Program-made: the position numbers and the translations under genes
Part shown: in pieces, positions 56,203-64,000 of the stretch
How positions within the stretch are numbered: position 1 is the first letter of the stretch
Layout: each line of letters opens with the position of its first letter
Notes under the pieces: generated by a model
Databases searched by the model: none
Seen by the model: only the letters and a program-made list of their open reading frames with translations
What the model was told of the DNA's origin: nothing
NCBI RefSeq assembly: GCF_001697145.1
Contig: NZ_CP012719.1
Location: 592,501-656,500 of the forward strand
Reading direction: 5' to 3'
DNA length: 64,000 nucleotides
Source of the DNA: Streptococcus anginosus
GTDB taxonomy: Bacteria > Bacillota > Bacilli > Lactobacillales > Streptococcaceae

Positions 56203-58274
56203 GACGGCTTACCTTGGTCTTTTTTTATTCTGGCGGTTTGTAACGGTCTGCTTTTTGTGTTTACAGTCTGTGTTCTTGAAATAACAGGAGCTTGTCTTTT
56301 CGCTTTAAGCGGTGTTGAATTTTCTTTTAATCGGCTTGCTCTCTGGACAGACCATTCCTGTATATTTGCTGATTGAAATTCTCTTATCGTTTTTTGTGGT
56401 TCTTGTTTCTGAGCCGTTCGTTCCTGCCTAATTATCGGTCTTTCATGGACAGATGAAGCTACGCTGTTCTCTGATTTTGCCATTTCCATCCTCAAACGGC
56501 GTTCCGCAATCGTCTGTCGTCTTGCTTCCTGCTCCTGATTGCGTCTGTCTGCTCTGTATGTTCTTGCCTGAGTGATACCGCCGGTAAAATCATTCATATT
56601 TTCTCTGATTTTGTTTTTACCTTGAAAGACGGCATATCTTGCGTTTGTCGGCAGGTCAGTGACCTGTTCCCTGAATTGATTGACAGATGCTGCTATCGTG
56701 TCTTTTGTATCGGCTATCGTTCCGACACCTTGTCCGAGCTTTGCTCCCAGTGAAGCCGAATGCTCACTTTGTGGTCGGCTATGGTCGGCTTGTGTTTTCG
56801 GAGAATGTGTTAAGCCATCTCTTTTCTGATTTCTTTTTCCGGCAATCGCAGAACCTACTCCATAAGCAGTCATGGAACGACCTAATGTTCTTTGTAGGCG
56901 GTGCATTTGTGCGTGCATAAGCATACGGGGTCTTCTCATCATACGGCTTCCGACACCTTGTGAATCATTGCTTTGCAGAGAAAACAGGCTCATCAAGTCA
57001 CCAAGCTTAAAATAAATGCCTGCAAAGGTCACGATCTGCAAGAAAGCAACCATAAAGAACGGATAACCGGCAGACAGACTGTAAAGCATGGTGGAAATGC
57101 TAAAGGCAACAGTAATAATCAATGTAATGCCTGCACGGGTCAGGATGGTATTAAAGAGTTTTGTAATGGCTCTTTTGCTCATGCCCTCAAAGGTCGGCAG
57201 CATGCTGAGCAGGAAGCTGACCGGCAGGAACATGGCATAGATGATAAAGAGTATCTGTGAGAAAATCATAATGCCGGTCAGAAGAAAGACAAAGATGGAA
57301 ATACCAATATTAAAGAAGAACAGGAAAAATACCGTTCCTAACCTGCTGATTGTCTTTGTGATGGTCATATTGGCATTATCTTTATCCTCAATTTCCTCTT
57401 TGATGATGTTTTCCCTGTCTTCACCGTTATTGGAATCGGGACTTGTGGACAAAAGATTTTCCACACGGTCGGTGCCAAGACTGTCTATGTCGGTTGTTCC
57501 GTACTGGAGCAGCAGCCAGGGCTGTTTCACCTGTATGGAAAACAGGCTGTCCCGGATTAAATCCACACTGTCTTTTCCTTTGGCTTCGGAATCCGGCAAG
57601 GTGATTTTTGTGCCAAGCGATAAGCTGGCATTGCTGATGTCCGACGAAAAATCATTGATTTTCGCAATGTAATCCGGCGCATAGGCAATGAAGGAAGCGG
57701 ACAGGATAAATACCAGTACGAAATTGACAATCGCATGAACCGCCTTTGTCGTTTCTCTTTTGATAAGTCCTGTATAGCTGACATAGATACCGAGTACCAG
57801 AATAAAAATCAAAAGAAAACCGACATAAAAGCCCTCTGATGACAGACCGTATGAAGTAACACCGGCTAAGGTCTGCATGTTTTTTCCGATGGCATTCGCC
57901 GTGGAAGAAATGAAATCCAAGGAATACGCTTCTTTTACCAAGTAACCTGTGGCGTTTGAGATATACAGACTGATTGTCCAGATGAAATTGGTAATCGCAT
58001 AAAGTCCATACATGACCTGCTTTCCAATGCCATCTGTCCAGTTCCACGGCAGCCAGTCCCAAGAATTATCGACATAAAAATCAAGCTGGTAGTTTGACAG
58101 CGGATATTTGCTGTATTCATTGGCAGTATTGACCGTATCGTCAACCAGTCCTGCGGCGTGTACTACGGTTCCGACCACAGACAGAAATACTAAGGTGGCA
58201 ATAAGAATCGCACCTGCTATCAGTATGACTTTCCCAATTCGCTTGACTACTTTTGCTATATTTTGCTGTTTCAT
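56199..58274 (-). CDS. orf15: Tn916 Orf15, VirB6-like channel protein
   Basis: A 691-residue membrane protein. An N-terminal helix is followed by about seven more (LLIFILVLGIYVSYTGL; AIVNFVLVFILSASFIAYAP; VFFLFFFNIGISIFVFLLTGIMIFSQILFIIYAMFLPVSFLLSML; AGITLIITVAFSISTML), then a long, charged, low-complexity cytoplasmic tail from about residue 470 with repeated RxxQR-type segments. It forms part of the membrane channel with the VirB4-like Orf16. It is shorter than the Tn916 protein I recall (about 754 residues), the difference lying in the variable tail. Confidence 0.92.
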   Translation of the reverse strand: MKQQNIAKVVKRIGKVILIAGAILIATLVFLSVVGTVVHAAGLVDDTVNTANEYSKYPLSNYQLDFYVDNSWDWLPWNWTDGIGKQVMYGLYAITNFIWTISLYISNATGYLVKEAYSLDFISSTANAIGKNMQTLAGVTSYGLSSEGFYVGFLLIFILVLGIYVSYTGLIKRETTKAVHAIVNFVLVFILSASFIAYAPDYIAKINDFSSDISNASLSLGTKITLPDSEAKGKDSVDLIRDSLFSIQVKQPWLLLQYGTTDIDSLGTDRVENLLSTSPDSNNGEDRENIIKEEIEDKDNANMTITKTISRLGTVFFLFFFNIGISIFVFLLTGIMIFSQILFIIYAMFLPVSFLLSMLPTFEGMSKRAITKLFNTILTRAGITLIITVAFSISTMLYSLSAGYPFFMVAFLQIVTFAGIYFKLGDLMSLFSLQSNDSQGVGSRMMRRPRMLMHAQMHRLQRTLGRSMTAYGVGSAIAGKRNQKRDGLTHSPKTQADHSRPQSEHSASLGAKLGQGVGTIADTKDTIAASVNQFREQVTDLPTNARYAVFQGKNKIRENMNDFTGGITQARTYRADRRNQEQEARRQTIAERRLRMEMAKSENSVASSVHERPIIRQERTAQKQEPQKTIREFQSANIQEWSVQRASRLKENSTPLKAKRQAPVISRTQTVNTKSRPLQTARIKKDQGKPS

Positions 58275-58276
58275 GC

Positions 58277-60724
58277 TTACACCTCAATTCTTACCGGCGG
58301 TCTGGTATCAAAGGCATGGAGCAGTTCCTCAAACACAGGGTGAAACTGTATCACGCCGACACGCCCATATAAATCACTGATTAGACACTGCCCGTTTTCC
58401 AAGTTACGCAGACGCTTTTGGTTGTACTCATCTTCGGGGTCAACCCCAAAGAACGCCAAAGTCTTTTTTATCTCATTGATGTCCGTGGAGCGGAAAGCAA
58501 ATTTCAGCCCCAGATTATTTTTGAGCTTTTCATCTAAGAGGTCGTCCGTATTTTGTGTCACGAAATAGACACCGGCATTCATGGCACGACCGGCACGCAC
58601 TAATTTCATGGATAGGGTCTTGCCCTGCGCCACCTGTAAAAAGCTCCATGCTTCGTCCAAGTCCACAATCTTGAAAATGCTTCTGTCCGTATGGATAAAA
58701 TCCAATGCAAAGGTGCTGATAACAATGAGCATTGCCACAGACAGCAGTTCCATAGTAGTATATTCTTCAAAATCGGTTTCCTTGTCCGGAAGCACCAAAT
58801 CGGCAACCTGTATGATGTTTAGCTGTTTTTCCAAGCTGATGGACTGTTTTACCTCACCGTCACTAAAGAGAAGATGAGCAAAATCATAGTCGGTAAAACT
58901 TTCAATATGCTCTGCAATGCTTGTGGCGGTATCCGTTCCCTCAATTCTCAATTCTTCAATAACCTTTAATAAGCCCCTTACTTCACTGTTTGTTACGGCA
59001 CGAATGGCTTTTCTAAGGACGGGGAAACGGTCGGAATCACGGGAAGAAATCCCTGTCAAAAAGGTCAATATATCAATCGCAAGAGATTCTGAATCCTTTG
59101 GATTTTTCATAATTACATAAGGGTCAAGTAATCCCATGTTTTTCTTTTCAGAGGTCAGATTGACAATATTTATTTCATGAGCGATTTCAGGCAGGGTTTC
59201 TTTCCAACTTCCACGTTCCGCTTTCGGGTCAACAATAAGAGCCTGTGCCCCGAAAAGCACCGCATAATAGACAATCAGATTATTGGCAAAGGATTTTCCA
59301 CCGCCAAGAGAGCCGACAAAAGCGGAAGCCAAGGCATTCGTCACAGAGCCTTTTACTCCCTGTGAAGCAAGAGCCGGTTTCAGATAAACATTTCTTCCCG
59401 TATCCAGATTGTAACCGACATAGATTCCGTCTTTTTCCCCAAGCATTTGTGTTGCCCCAAAGCCAAGTCCGGCAAGAAAATCCGAAGTCACATACTGGAT
59501 ATAGTCATTCATATAGCGTTTGCTGGCTGGCAGAAATTCTCCCTGCAAGCCCAACATGTCGCCAAACGGTCGCACCAGCTTTACGCTTAAATCATCGTAA
59601 AAATCCTTCACCTCATCACAACGTCGTTTCAGCTCATCCATATCATTAGCGGATACACGCACTACATAGGAGAGCTTATACATGGATTCCTTGCTCTGGT
59701 CTAAACTGCTTTCCAGCTCACTGACACTTTCTAAAGCGTCGGCGACATTGGTGCTGGTTTCATTGTCATTCTGCCAAGCGTGGTTATCCAAATCTTTCAG
59801 TTCCTTTTTCTTATTTCTGACTGTCCCCAAAGCCTTTTTATTGGCTACAATTTCTACATTCATGGATGTATCAATCGGAAACGTGAATTGCTGTTGCTGA
59901 TAGTAGAAAATTTCACTTGATGGGAAATCCAGTTCTCCGACAACGCTGTTAATCGTAAAGTAAGCAACGTACACGGTTCTATCTTCCTGTTCCAGTTTCA
60001 AATATCGCTGCTTTTCTTCAATCAGGCAACGGGTCGGCTTAATCAGGTCATAGTATTTTACCAGTGTTTCTCCATCCGTCTTTTTCTTTGAAAGATGGTA
60101 GGTATAATCTTCATAGGCTGTGCCGGTCTGTCCATAGATGTGTTCAATGAGATAACCGAAATCATCTTTATTTAATGGTCGGATTTTAAATCTTCTTGAA
60201 ATCTTGTTCGAGAGCAGCTTTTCCATCTTTGAATAGCGTAAAATCTCATCATTGCTCATGCTGACAAAATCGCCCATCAGCTTATGGTTGACATCATAGA
60301 TAAAATCCAAAGCCGCATTTTTGGCTTCTTTTGTAAATTCCCTGACGGATACATCCTGTTCGCCAAAAAGGAGCTTAAAGCCGATATAAAAGCGGTAATC
60401 GACCTGATTTTCTCCAATCATGGAAATCAAAGCCTCTGTCTGCTCATCAATTCTTTTTTCGGCAACTTCTTTTAATTTCCCGACGATTCCCTTTTTGGAA
60501 TTTTCCTGAATGGAACGTATGCTGGATTCCGTACTGATTTGCAGAGCATGAATTTTCCCGTTACGGTTTTGTGCGATAAGCTGTCTGAAAGAATCATGCA
60601 CCTGTAATTTTTGCTCAGGGCTTAGAAAAGAATAGTTATAGGGAAGAAGTTCATAGTAGGCAAAGCATTCCCCGTCATTGTTCCAGACCAGATTGTTTTC
60701 AATATATTTAATGGGATATTTCAT
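58277..60724 (-). CDS. orf16: Tn916 Orf16, VirB4-like ATPase
   Basis: An ATPase of about 815 residues that powers the mating channel (ConE/TcpF type). Walker A is SLGGGKSFANNLIVYY in the middle of the protein, Walker B KIVDLDEAWSFLQVA, and the Q-like motif VYFVTQNTDDLLDE. The N-terminal half (LPYNYSFLSPEQKLQVHDSF) is the CagE/TrbE-type domain. The ATG at 60724 is preferred because AGGAG lies eight bases upstream; a GTG three codons earlier is too close to it. Overlaps orf17 by 17 bp. Confidence 0.95.
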   Translation of the reverse strand: MKYPIKYIENNLVWNNDGECFAYYELLPYNYSFLSPEQKLQVHDSFRQLIAQNRNGKIHALQISTESSIRSIQENSKKGIVGKLKEVAEKRIDEQTEALISMIGENQVDYRFYIGFKLLFGEQDVSVREFTKEAKNAALDFIYDVNHKLMGDFVSMSNDEILRYSKMEKLLSNKISRRFKIRPLNKDDFGYLIEHIYGQTGTAYEDYTYHLSKKKTDGETLVKYYDLIKPTRCLIEEKQRYLKLEQEDRTVYVAYFTINSVVGELDFPSSEIFYYQQQQFTFPIDTSMNVEIVANKKALGTVRNKKKELKDLDNHAWQNDNETSTNVADALESVSELESSLDQSKESMYKLSYVVRVSANDMDELKRRCDEVKDFYDDLSVKLVRPFGDMLGLQGEFLPASKRYMNDYIQYVTSDFLAGLGFGATQMLGEKDGIYVGYNLDTGRNVYLKPALASQGVKGSVTNALASAFVGSLGGGKSFANNLIVYYAVLFGAQALIVDPKAERGSWKETLPEIAHEINIVNLTSEKKNMGLLDPYVIMKNPKDSESLAIDILTFLTGISSRDSDRFPVLRKAIRAVTNSEVRGLLKVIEELRIEGTDTATSIAEHIESFTDYDFAHLLFSDGEVKQSISLEKQLNIIQVADLVLPDKETDFEEYTTMELLSVAMLIVISTFALDFIHTDRSIFKIVDLDEAWSFLQVAQGKTLSMKLVRAGRAMNAGVYFVTQNTDDLLDEKLKNNLGLKFAFRSTDINEIKKTLAFFGVDPEDEYNQKRLRNLENGQCLISDLYGRVGVIQFHPVFEELLHAFDTRPPVRIEV

Positions 60725-61100
60725 CGTATTCACTCCTGACTGCTGTAATTGCTTCCTGCATATTGTTTTTTCTTAAATGTATGGTTTTGCCTGCATAAGT
60801 CAGCTTCGGTCTGAACCAAAAGGAAATTACCGACTTCAAAAATCCGTAAGGCTTTTTTCCGTCGAATGTTTTCTGGCTCATAAACCAAGTCAGGACGACC
60901 GGGATTCCAAAATATTTCAGGAATGCCCCATCAATAAAAGACAGTGGCGGAAGATTCCCAAGAAGTATGACTGCAAATACAGACACCACAAACCATGTCA
61001 TTTGCGTAAAGGTGATAGGGAAAGGCAGCTTAAAGTCATTGATAGAGTAAAGCACCTTTTCCACCGACCAGATATTGGTATAGCTTCGTATTTTTTTCAT
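60708..61100 (-). CDS. orf17: Tn916 Orf17, TcpE-like membrane protein
   Basis: A 130-residue protein with two transmembrane helices (ITFTQMTWFVVSVFAVILLG; GIPVVLTWFMSQ) and a C-terminal cytosolic region, the TcpE (PF12648) layout; equivalent to ConD of ICEBs1. It assists assembly of the transfer channel. The start MKKIRSYTNIWSVEKVLYSIN has an AAGGATA before it. Confidence 0.92.
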   Translation of the reverse strand: MKKIRSYTNIWSVEKVLYSINDFKLPFPITFTQMTWFVVSVFAVILLGNLPPLSFIDGAFLKYFGIPVVLTWFMSQKTFDGKKPYGFLKSVISFWFRPKLTYAGKTIHLRKNNMQEAITAVRSEYDEISH

Positions 61101-61121
61101 TTTTATTTCTTTATCCTTTCA

Positions 61122-61152
61122 TAAAAAGGGATAGTTTTTGGACTATCCCCTT
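61122..61152 (-). terminator. Hairpin between ardA and orf17
   Basis: On the reverse strand AAGGGGATAGT pairs with ACTATCCCTTT and is followed by T. Within the transfer operon it may act as an attenuator. Confidence 0.65.
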
Positions 61153-61184
61153 AAGTCAAACCAATCTGTCTGTGTCATCAGACA

Positions 61185-61682
61185 TCAGTAGATAATTTCA
61201 AAAATCCCACGGCTTGCATGGATAAAAGTTCCTGAAAGCTCTAAGTCACGCCCAAAGGATTCATAATCAATATAGTTTTGCAGACTTGCCGGAACTTCAC
61301 CAAGCATACCCGTTTCCTCAATGTAGTAGCGTGCCACATCTGCCATATCATCACAGCCGGAATGCAGAATAATATCGTCCTGATGTTCGCTTAATTCTTC
61401 AATGCTGGGAAAGTGCGTAAGCAAGGCGGAAAGCTCTGACTGTAATTCTTCGGGCAGATCACATACCAGCTCATAAAGATGGTTCAGTTCTGCAAGGGAG
61501 GTGTATTCGTCAATGTCAAAGGGCAGCTCGTAATCATGAATGGCGTATTCCTCATACTCATCATTCAAGCCGATTTTTTCTTTGACTTCTTCAAAATCTA
61601 CGGGGAGCTTAAACCAAGCTCCCACGAGTTCCCCCTCGTTATATTTGCCGAGGTTGGCAATATATACCTGCATATCGTCCAT
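61185..61682 (-). CDS. ardA: Antirestriction protein ArdA (Tn916 Orf18)
   Basis: A 165-residue, strongly acidic DNA-mimic protein that binds type I restriction enzymes. Regions include MDDMQVYIANLGKYNEGELVGAW, EEYAIHDYELPFDIDEYTSL and DMADVARYYIEE. AGGAGG stands seven bases before the ATG at 61682. It protects the incoming single-strand-transferred element from type I restriction in the recipient. Confidence 0.95.
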   Translation of the reverse strand: MDDMQVYIANLGKYNEGELVGAWFKLPVDFEEVKEKIGLNDEYEEYAIHDYELPFDIDEYTSLAELNHLYELVCDLPEELQSELSALLTHFPSIEELSEHQDDIILHSGCDDMADVARYYIEETGMLGEVPASLQNYIDYESFGRDLELSGTFIHASRGIFEIIY

Positions 61683-61697
61683 TCATTTTCCTCCTCT

Positions 61698-61919
61698 CTA
61701 AGCTCCAATAATTTTATTGAACAGCTCCAGTAAAATGTCCTTGACACCGGCTGCGTTGAATACCAGTCCTACTGCAATAATCGCAATGATAAGAAAGCCG
61801 ATAAGTTTGGAAAATTCACGCTTAAAGCCAAGATATAAGCCAATCACAACAATAGCTAAAAGCACCAGTGATTGTGCGTTCGATAAAAACCAGTTATAAA
61901 GATTTTGTCCAAAGTTCAT
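61698..61919 (-). CDS. orf19: Tn916 Orf19, small membrane protein
   Basis: A 73-residue protein with two hydrophobic stretches (SLVLLAIVVIGLYLGF; LIGFLIIAIIAVGLVFNAAG) and a basic linker; the TcpD-like position in the operon suggests a small channel component. GGAGA precedes the ATG. It is conserved among Tn916 relatives; function not known in detail. Confidence 0.88.
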   Translation of the reverse strand: MNFGQNLYNWFLSNAQSLVLLAIVVIGLYLGFKREFSKLIGFLIIAIIAVGLVFNAAGVKDILLELFNKIIGA

Positions 61920-61957
61920 TGAAAAATATTCTCCTCTCTGTTAAAAATGAATTTGTG

Positions 61958-63139
61958 TCATACAATGACATTTTTGATATTTGCTGACTGTTGTTTGAGA
62001 ATCTGCTTATGCTTGTCCGTCAGCTTTGCATGTGCAAGCAGAGTATTTACCGTCTGTGTCTGATTGATTTCGTCCAGCTTTAGTGCCACCTTTAAGGTAG
62101 GAGCGACCTGACGAGCCAGCCAGTTTAGCGTTCGCTCATAGGTATAGGGTTCCGGTTTTGTCGTGAGTTTTAAGCGGTCACGGTGATTGCCGATAAACCA
62201 AGCCCATTCATCATTCAATTTCCAGTCACAGCGAGGTCTGTTATCATCCCTGTCTACAAAACGGATATAGCGGTTGATAATCTTAAAGGCGGTCTGCTCC
62301 GGATTGTCAAAGATAAGCAGGTCACGAACGGCATAATAGGCACGCTCATTTTTCAGACGGATTTCAAAGCGGTTTTTCACTTCCGCTTCACGGATGGGAA
62401 TATGATTCTTCCTGTACTGCTCATAGTCCTTTTCATAAATGCAAAAGTAAACTTCGCTTTGAAGAGAACCAATATAGAGAGTATTTCCCATACATTCCTT
62501 TTCATCTTTGCGTACCAGTTCACCGCTTCGGTAGCTTTTGAAACTGCGAAAGACGGAGATACATTCCTCATTCCTGCATTTTTCGGTAAGCATGGGAATA
62601 TTCAAAATGCCGGTTCTGTCATTGATGGCTAAATCCAGTCGCTTCATCACACCGCCAGCCGATAAGGCGTCCATGAAAAATTCATACCAGCTTCGCTCCT
62701 GTGCCAGAAGATAGGCTTCAAACTGTCTGCACCCACGTCCCTTTAGTTCTACCAGCACACCCTTACTAAGCTCCGATGAACAGAGAACAAATATATCTCC
62801 TAAAGCGTAATGCTCCGAATAGGAGTAGAAGCCGTAATCCTCATGAAGAAAATAGAACAGCTTTAATCGCAGGATTTGTTCTACCACATATCTGACATCT
62901 GTTGTCGGAAAGCGAATCCTTACATAGTCAAAAATAAGCTCAAGCGGAGAGTTAGGATTGAACCGTTCCAAGGTTTCAAAGAGTACATGTTCCAGTTCCT
63001 TTGACGGTATGACTTTCCCTGTTTCAATATCACTTAAATACTGCCTTGTAATACCTGCTCCGGTTGCCAGACGGCTCTGTGAAATACCATAAGCCAATCG
63101 TGTTTCTTTTATCTTTTCGATATGATTTTCTTTCTCCAG
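61958..63139 (-). CDS. orf20: Tn916 Orf20, MobT relaxase (Rep_trans family)
   Basis: A relaxase of about 393 residues that nicks oriT and begins transfer. It has an N-terminal HTH_XRE (LAYGISQSRLATGAGITRQYLSDIETGK) and the Rep_trans domain with KRLDLAINDRTGILNIP, VSRFxSFKSYRSGE-like SVFRSFKSYRSGELV, NTLYIGSLQSEVYFCIYEKDYEQYRK and NRFEIRLKNERAYYAV including the catalytic Tyr region. No ATG fits the N-terminus. The strong SD GGAGGG (reverse strand) is six bases before a CTG at 63139, giving LEKENHIEKIKETRLAYG; the TTG at 63097 is an alternative without SD. Confidence 0.92.
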   Translation of the reverse strand: MEKENHIEKIKETRLAYGISQSRLATGAGITRQYLSDIETGKVIPSKELEHVLFETLERFNPNSPLELIFDYVRIRFPTTDVRYVVEQILRLKLFYFLHEDYGFYSYSEHYALGDIFVLCSSELSKGVLVELKGRGCRQFEAYLLAQERSWYEFFMDALSAGGVMKRLDLAINDRTGILNIPMLTEKCRNEECISVFRSFKSYRSGELVRKDEKECMGNTLYIGSLQSEVYFCIYEKDYEQYRKNHIPIREAEVKNRFEIRLKNERAYYAVRDLLIFDNPEQTAFKIINRYIRFVDRDDNRPRCDWKLNDEWAWFIGNHRDRLKLTTKPEPYTYERTLNWLARQVAPTLKVALKLDEINQTQTVNTLLAHAKLTDKHKQILKQQSANIKNVIV

Positions 63140-63349
63140 TAAAATCCCTCCTGTCTAAAAAGGCAGATGTCAACTTTGAAAGCTCACTTGACACCTGCCG
63201 TAATTTCTATAATCCCTTGTCCTGTAAAGAATAAGAGATGATAAATAAATTGTTTTTTGTCGATTTGTACCCCCCTGTTAGATACGGGGGGTTGAATGGT
63301 TGGCGTGGCTGCCGCCACACCAACCGGCAAACCGTCCGCACGGCAAGGC
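63140..63349 (-). other. Origin of transfer region (oriT) of the ICE
   Basis: The spacer between orf20 and orf21 is where Tn916 oriT maps. It contains the inverted repeat ACCCCCC (63269-63275) / GGGGGGT (63286-63292) with loop TGTTAGATAC, a second one GTTGG C GTGGC / GCCAC A CCAAC (63299-63324), and further GC-rich direct and inverted pieces up to the orf21 end. The relaxase nick site probably lies near the first repeat; the position is not determined. Confidence 0.78.
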
Positions 63350-64000
63350 TTACGCTTCGCACGCCTTTTGTGCGTCCTGCCTGCCGTCTGTGAGTTTCCG
63401 TATCTCCTCTAAAAAATCATGTCCTTTGGGAACAAGGGGCGTATAAAATTCAGATATGACGCTTGTTCCCACATCAACATAGCCATGCCCTTTGATTTGT
63501 TTTGAGAAGAAATCCTTTTGCACATCACTTCCAAACATCATGCCGTATCCCATTTCAGACATACGACCTAAAGCTACTCTGAAATGAAACTGGTCACGGA
63601 TTCCGTCGCCAAGGTATTTTGCGTCCGGTCTTTGACAGGCTAATATTAGGAAAAATCCTGCCTGACGACCTAACATGACAATCTGCTTTAATTTATTTAA
63701 GACGGCAGTATTCTCCTTTGTTCCCAGCATTTCCATAAAAGCGACATATTCATCAAAAATCAGGAAATGAGCCGGAAGCCCCAAGTAGGAATAATTTTCG
63801 CCTGTTTTATAGTTTTCCATTTCTTTCATGGCGAGGCTTCGCTTCACCATTTCTTCATAGAATCTGTCAATGCAGGAAAGGATATCTTCCTTTTGAAAAT
63901 ACACCTCTTTCATAACAGAGCCTAAGTCGGCAAGATCGGCATTTTTCGGGTCAAGGATATACAGCTTTGCATTTGTACGGAGCAGGGCTTCAATCAGTGT
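63350..64000 (-). CDS. orf21: Tn916 Orf21, FtsK/TcpA-like coupling ATPase (partial)
   Basis: The reverse frame is open from the window edge (codon at 64000) to TAA near 63350, about 216 C-terminal residues. It includes LYILDPKNADLADL, HFLIFDEYVAFMEMLG (Walker B-like), MLGRQAGFFLILACQRPDAKYLGDGIRDQFHFRVALG and a C-terminal LVPKGHDFLEEI. These are the RecA-like motifs of Orf21/ConQ/TcpA, which hands the relaxase-DNA complex to the channel. The Walker A part is outside the window. Confidence 0.93.
   Translation of the reverse strand, partial: TLIEALLRTNAKLYILDPKNADLADLGSVMKEVYFQKEDILSCIDRFYEEMVKRSLAMKEMENYKTGENYSYLGLPAHFLIFDEYVAFMEMLGTKENTAVLNKLKQIVMLGRQAGFFLILACQRPDAKYLGDGIRDQFHFRVALGRMSEMGYGMMFGSDVQKDFFSKQIKGHGYVDVGTSVISEFYTPLVPKGHDFLEEIRKLTDGRQDAQKACEA

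Larger units (their letters stand above)
49100..64000 (-). mobile_element. Tn916-family integrative and conjugative element, truncated by the window edge
   Basis: The gene order int, xis, orf8, orf7, cargo, orf13-orf20, oriT, orf21 is that of Tn916. The int-proximal end is placed at about 49,050-49,140 from the length of the sequence after int in Tn916 and from the change after the host terminator; it was not determined exactly. The other end, with orf22-orf24, is outside. tet(M), its leader orf12 and the orf9 repressor are not present. About 14.9 kb is visible. Confidence 0.93.

Noticed and set aside
57241..57672. 143-residue plus-strand ORF inside orf15
   Set aside because: It is a shadow of the orf15 coding sequence on the other strand, without RBS.

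Overview
The window is a low-GC Firmicute chromosome segment, and its gene content and order point to Streptococcus: rodA, a DJ-1 protein, an HAD phosphatase, gyrB and ezrA stand in the streptococcal order, with rexB-rexA, ftsE-ftsX, a PavA/RqcH gene, a FemAB gene and alsS-budA nearby. No rRNA or tRNA gene is present, so the species cannot be named; a viridans-type (mitis, sanguinis or anginosus group) Streptococcus fits best.

Bases 1 to about 49,100 are core chromosome. Region 1-3,222 holds a partial FemAB gene, an HAD phosphatase, an HD hydrolase and DUF1934. Region 3,235-6,136 is a yybP-ykoY manganese riboswitch driving a P-type ATPase. Region 6,189-9,570 has a small monooxygenase facing a twice-broken HxlR regulator, DUF2785, a metallophosphoesterase and an HAD phosphatase. 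Region 9,775-23,315 carries prfB with its programmed frameshift, ftsEX, a metallo-beta-lactamase-fold protein, dinG, a YeiH family protein, rodA, a DJ-1 protein, gyrB and ezrA. An intact IS150-group IS3-family element (23,345-24,772) sits inside the ezrA terminator. Region 24,915-33,463 has a lactonase, a two-component system, an AI-2E family transporter, a TPR protein and alsS-budA. A 41-bp tandem repeat array (33,614-33,966) separates budA from rqcH. Region 35,749-38,799 is a T-box-controlled transporter (trpXYZ type) with an extra Trp-containing leader peptide. An ABC-2 exporter and the recombination nuclease pair rexB-rexA follow.

From about 49,100 to the right edge the window is an integrative and conjugative element of the Tn916 family, all on the minus strand: int, xis, orf8, orf7, cargo, orf13 to orf20, oriT and the 3' part of orf21. 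The usual tet(M) position is taken by an AT-rich cargo: a TetR-family repressor, an alpha/beta hydrolase with a GxSxG nucleophile elbow, and a Cys-rich KTR protein. Two 16-bp TetR-type operators flank or overlap its promoter. Because Tn916 transfer is normally triggered by transcription running out of the tet(M) locus, this cargo may have re-wired conjugation to a different inducer. The orf9 repressor gene of Tn916 is not seen.

Other points of interest are four genes whose start codons lie 6-9 nt behind an extended -10 box (candidate leaderless mRNAs), two terminators invaded by the same IS-end sequence, and a short promoter-SD-nonapeptide unit beside the ICE junction.
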